Positions 61,277-64,000 of a stretch of DNA of 64,000 nt are shown piece after piece. The notes under the pieces are model-generated. The model was not told where the DNA came from. It was given only the letters and a program-made list of their open reading frames with translations, and made no database searches. How positions within the stretch are numbered: the stretch's first letter is position 1; the number at the start of each line of letters is the position of its first letter. The position numbers were made by a program, and so were the translations under genes. Origin of the DNA: Treponema denticola (GTDB lineage: Bacteria; Spirochaetota; Spirochaetia; Treponematales; Treponemataceae); NCBI RefSeq assembly GCF_024400535.1, contig NZ_CP038800.1, positions 1,922,001 through 1,986,000 on the forward strand, given 5' to 3'.

Positions 61277-62176
61277 ATGGGAAAGAAAAGTGCATCTTTA
61301 GGCTGTTTTTTTTGGCTTGCTTTTATTTTATTGGTTGCTTTGCTTTTTTTTATAAACAAAGACAATATAGGCCGTGTCTTAGAAAAGACCAATGCCTTGA
61401 GCTTATTTAAGAAAAAAGAAGCCGTCGAAAAAGAAAACGACGAGGTCGACATAAGTGAAATCCAAAAAGAAATTCAAAAAATAAGAGAAGAAGATGAAAA
61501 CGGCGATTCCTCAATAGAAGTCCCAATCGAGAAAAAAGCCGATAACAATACGGAAATAAAAGATCAGAATACCGCAAAAAACAATTCAGAAAAAGGAAAA
61601 ACCGGTTCTAAACCTAAACAAAAAGAGAACAAGCCTATAAAAGATCAAACCGATATATCTCAGAGCGGAAAGGAAAAAAATTAAAATCAACAAGCCGTAA
61701 AACCTTCCGAAACCAAAAAAACTGAAAATATTAAAAAAGAGCAAAAGCCGGCCGAAAAACGCAGTGCAAAAATATATTTAGTAAAGATAGAAACAGACGG
61801 AAAACTAGTGCGCAAATCCGTTATAAGAGAATTTGTAAAAACCGATTCTCCTTTAACCGATACAATTCAGAGTCTTCTTACAGGCCCGACAAACGAGGAA
61901 TCAAAAAAAGGATTAAGGACATTTATTCCGCCGGACACAAAACTAATATCTATTGAAGTAAAAAATAATATAGCAGAAATCAACCTTAGCGAAGACTTTC
62001 AATTTAACCGGTACGGAATAGAAGCCTATCAAGCGCAACTATCACAAATAGTATTCACTGCATGCGAATATTCAACTGTAGATTCGGTTCAATTTTTAAT
62101 TCAGGGACAAAAGAAAGAATATTTGGGAGCGGAAGGTATATGGATAGGCTCACCTCTTTCCGTTAATTCATTCTAA
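61277..62176 (+). pseudogene. GerMN-domain membrane protein, interrupted by an in-frame TAA
   Basis: A 299-codon frame with one TAA at 61682-61684. Before it: MGKKSASLGCFFWLAFILLVALLFF (membrane helix) and a Lys/Glu/Asn-rich linker. After it, in the same frame: NQQAVKPSETKKTENIKKEQKPAEK, then the GerMN domain, KIYLVKIETDGKLVRKSVIREFVKTDSPLTDTIQSLLTGPTNEESKKGL...FQFNRYGIEAYQAQLSQIVFTACEY. GerMN domains are sporulation/lipoprotein folds of unknown role in non-spore-formers. The TAA falls in the linker, so no domain is lost, but the membrane anchor is separated. The downstream piece has ATG-less possible starts (for example GTG near 61808). Confidence 0.7.
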
Positions 62177-62181
62177 AACAA

Positions 62182-62244
62182 TAGAATTGCAGTTTATAAA
62201 CCTAACAAAGCAATAAACACACAATCTTATAAACAGCAATTCTA
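62182..62244. terminator. Long imperfect inverted repeat between converging genes
   Basis: TAGAATTGCAGTTTATAAA (62182-62200) and CTTATAAACAGCAATTCTA (62226-62244) pair at 17 of 19 positions. It lies between the ends of the GerMN gene and the STAS gene, where a two-way terminator would be expected. T runs are short. Confidence 0.45.
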
Positions 62245-62262
62245 CCTAATTGAGCCCTTGTA

Positions 62263-62814
62263 TTAGCCTAAGAATACTTGAGCATTATTGTCGATGGCTA
62301 AAATTGTCTTACATTCGGAACATCTAAATCTGCCGGCCTTAGTAGCCTTAAGCTTCTTTGAGCATATAGGGCAGGCAAATATTTTAGGAAAGACTTGAGA
62401 GTTTGCCGTCGTACTTGAGCTTTGAAAGAAAGCCACTGCATCGGACAATGCATCCTTAATATTAAAAAATTGAGAAAAGCCTAAAAGCTGAAATATCTCG
62501 TAAACCTTAGGCTGAATATCCAATAAAACGATATCTCCGCCTCTTGGTTTTACGGTTTTTAAAAAGGCTGTAAAAGAACCTATACCTGTAGATGAAACAT
62601 AATTTAAAGCGGCACAGTTAAATACAATCTGTATAAATCCGCCGTCAATTATCTTTGCTATACGTTTTTGGAAAAACGCAGAGTTATATGTATCAATGTA
62701 GCCGTTTAAAAAAACGACCACGCACTTATCAAGTCCATCTACTCTTTGAAGCCGAATCTTTAAACTATCATCTTTTTCATCATCAAAGCCGGCTATAACA
62801 CTGTTATTACTCAT
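62263..62814 (-). CDS. STAS-domain protein with C-terminal zinc ribbon
   Basis: 183 residues from ATG 62814 (GGGAGA upstream). N-terminal STAS domain (residues about 18-120) of the anti-sigma-factor antagonist type, with NCAALNYVSSTGIGSF containing the Ser that is phosphorylated in SpoIIAA homologues. A C-terminal zinc ribbon has CPICSKKL and CSECK. This suggests a partner-switching regulator. Anti-sigma kinase partner not seen nearby. Confidence 0.85.
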   Translation of the reverse strand: MSNNSVIAGFDDEKDDSLKIRLQRVDGLDKCVVVFLNGYIDTYNSAFFQKRIAKIIDGGFIQIVFNCAALNYVSSTGIGSFTAFLKTVKPRGGDIVLLDIQPKVYEIFQLLGFSQFFNIKDALSDAVAFFQSSSTTANSQVFPKIFACPICSKKLKATKAGRFRCSECKTILAIDNNAQVFLG

Positions 62815-62902
62815 AATTCTCCCGATTTTTTCAAAATAAAGAAATAATCCAGTATCTCCACCCAGCATTATACTCTTTATTTAAAAAAAAGTCAAATACA
62901 AA

Positions 62903-62926
62903 ACAGAAAAATATCTATTTTTCTGT
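62903..62926. promoter_or_regulatory. Perfect 11-bp palindrome upstream of the STAS gene
   Basis: ACAGAAAAATA-TC-TATTTTTCTGT. It lies 89 bases before the STAS start, in the divergent gap before trmJ. It could be an operator or the stem of a terminator for an upstream transcript. Confidence 0.4.
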
Positions 62927-63030
62927 AGCTTTTACTTTTAAGAATTCACATAATACCATAATAGAACAAAGATATTTCTTTACAGTTACAGTATCGGATG
63001 ATATATAATTGCCCTATAGCTTATTTTATC

Positions 63031-63054
63031 AAATCTTTTAAAGATTTTTTTTTT
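63031..63054 (+). terminator. Terminator-like hairpin in the gap before trmJ
   Basis: AAATCTT-TTA-AAGATTT followed by ten T. A promoter-like pair (TTTACA 62979-62984, 17 bases, TATATA 63002-63007) would start a transcript only about 40 bases before it. The rest of the 62882-63097 gap holds the palindrome at 62903 and the trmJ promoter. Confidence 0.35.
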
Positions 63055-63062
63055 AATTTCTC

Positions 63063-63091
63063 TTGACATAAAAGCTGAATGACGTCAATAT
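63063..63091 (+). promoter_or_regulatory. Promoter of trmJ-like gene, predicted leaderless
   Basis: TTGACA (63063-63068) and, after 17 bases, CAATAT (63086-63091), or TATACA (63089-63094) after 20. Either places the transcription start at or just before ATG 63098, which has no ribosome site. Confidence 0.5.
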
Positions 63092-63097
63092 ACAAAA

Positions 63098-63853
63098 ATG
63101 AATTTTGAAAAAACGATTATTCTTTGCCGGCCGGAAACAAGTGCAAATATAGGAGCCGTATGCAGAGTTATGGCAAATACCGGTTTTAGCGATTTAAGGA
63201 TTACGGGAAACAAGGAGGATTACGATGAAACGGAAGTCTTAAAACTGGCCCTTCACGCCTCCCATGTGTGGAAAAATGCTCATTTTTACCCTCCTACCAT
63301 CGAAGGCTTAAAAGAAGCCGCATCGGATTGTTCAACCTTAATAGGCACGAGCAGGCGTACAGGCCATAAACGTAAAGATCTTGGCATGAGCCCCGAAGAC
63401 CTCTGCCTTGATTTAAAAAGATTTTACGGAGGCAGATTAGGCCTTGTTTTTGGAAATGAGCGCACCGGTCTTACGGATGAAGAGATTAACCTATGCTCTT
63501 TTTCCGTTAATATTCCAGCTGAAGAAGACTTCGGCTCCTATAACCTTTCTCATGCAGTTCTGATTCTTTGTTATTCCATGTATATAGCGGAAAAAGGTAA
63601 TACGCTAGCGGAAAATAATAATCCGCAAATAGAAAAAAACATTTATTTAAAAAAAGCTTCAATGAAAATGATTCAAGAAAACTCGGAACAGATATGCAAA
63701 TACCTTTCAGGACTAGGTTTATTTAAAAAAGGAGGAAAAAAAACAAATGAAACCTTTTTTATTGAGCTTTTATCATCTGCGGGAGCCTCTGAATTCGATA
63801 TAATGCATTTAACTGAAATTTTTAAGAAACTTTTTTTTATGTATAGTTGTTAA
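63098..63853 (+). CDS. trmJ: TrmJ/SpoU-family RNA methyltransferase
   Basis: 251 residues with the SPOUT trefoil-knot motifs: RPETSANIGAVCRVMANTGFSDLRI, RLGLVFGNERTGLTDEEINLC and NIPAEEDFGSYNLSHAVLILCYSMYIAE. This is the TrmJ (tRNA Cm32/Um32 2'-O-methyltransferase) type. The exact target base is inferred from the family. Next gene starts 32 bases after the stop. Confidence 0.85.
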   Translation: MNFEKTIILCRPETSANIGAVCRVMANTGFSDLRITGNKEDYDETEVLKLALHASHVWKNAHFYPPTIEGLKEAASDCSTLIGTSRRTGHKRKDLGMSPEDLCLDLKRFYGGRLGLVFGNERTGLTDEEINLCSFSVNIPAEEDFGSYNLSHAVLILCYSMYIAEKGNTLAENNNPQIEKNIYLKKASMKMIQENSEQICKYLSGLGLFKKGGKKTNETFFIELLSSAGASEFDIMHLTEIFKKLFFMYSC

Positions 63854-63885
63854 TACACTGATAATTATCCTTGAGGAGGGATATT

Positions 63886-64000
63886 ATGGTAACTGTTTTG
63901 TCGGTAGGAGGCTCTATAGTAGCCCCGGATAAACCGGATTTTGATTTTTTGGATAAATTTTCAAAAGCTGTAAGAGGATGGCTTTCTCAAGACTCATCAC
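63886..64000 (+). CDS. pyrH: UMP kinase-like amino-acid-kinase family protein (3' end outside window)
   Basis: ATG 63886 with GAGGAGG upstream opens MVTVLSVGGSIVAPDKPDFDFLDKFSKAVRGWLSQDSS, which matches the N-terminal phosphate-binding region of UMP kinases and other amino-acid kinases (VLSVGGSIV). Only 38 codons are visible, so the assignment to UMP kinase is tentative. Confidence 0.55.
   Translation, partial: MVTVLSVGGSIVAPDKPDFDFLDKFSKAVRGWLSQDSS

Noticed and set aside
1-64000. CRISPR array linked with the Cas2-like gene
   Set aside because: No regularly spaced repeats were seen in the window.

Overview
The window looks like chromosome of a host-associated Treponema close to T. denticola. 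This is inferred from low GC, the fused cytidylate kinase/ribosomal protein S1 gene, several Treponema-like lipoproteins and outer-membrane proteins, and gene content; no database was searched. Most of the window is ordinary, tightly packed chromosome.

Layout. 1-6.2 kb: end of an OmpA-like protein, TatD nuclease, tRNA-Leu, RlpA, a beta-barrel-like surface protein, a GT4 glycosyltransferase and GlgC. 6.2-18.5 kb: one long minus-strand operon reading from a Cas2-like small protein through prfB (with its programmed frameshift), a receiver-like protein, a PEGA protein, ftsY, a hypothetical protein and a Lol-type ABC exporter to mcsA-mcsB-clpC. In that tail mcsA and clpC each carry an in-frame TAA and McsB has lost its catalytic residues. 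18.5-24.5 kb: hypothetical protein, OppA-like binding protein, tRNA-Val, a HigBA-like toxin-antitoxin pair, sufS-sufU. 24.5-30.7 kb: a minus-strand metal locus (NikL-like and NikK/DUF4198-like exported proteins, a Cys-rich membrane peptide, two tandem-ZinT lipoproteins) containing a cobalamin riboswitch. 30.7-32.1 kb: an IS110-family element whose leader contains a candidate bridge RNA with guide-like matches to the element's own ends. 32.1-39.2 kb: feoA-feoA-feoB and a pair of ABC exporters. 39.4-51.2 kb: AAA/PD-(D/E)XK protein, lipoproteins, xseB-mutL, RidA, a very acidic small protein, TPR proteins, rlmN. 51.2-61.2 kb (minus): c-di-GMP enzyme paired with a solute-binding lipoprotein, then lipoprotein, TPR membrane protein, sigma-54 activator and cmk-rpsA. 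61.2-64 kb: a GerMN protein split by TAA, a STAS/zinc-ribbon protein, a TrmJ-like methyltransferase and the start of a UMP kinase.

Two themes cut across the window. First, several genes have a well-spaced -35/-10 promoter whose -10 box lies only 6-10 nt before the start codon, with no Shine-Dalgarno sequence; these are predicted leaderless or near-leaderless mRNAs. Second, five genes are broken (three by in-frame TAA, two by homopolymer indels). That is either local decay or sequence error, and it should be resolved before the biology of those genes is interpreted.
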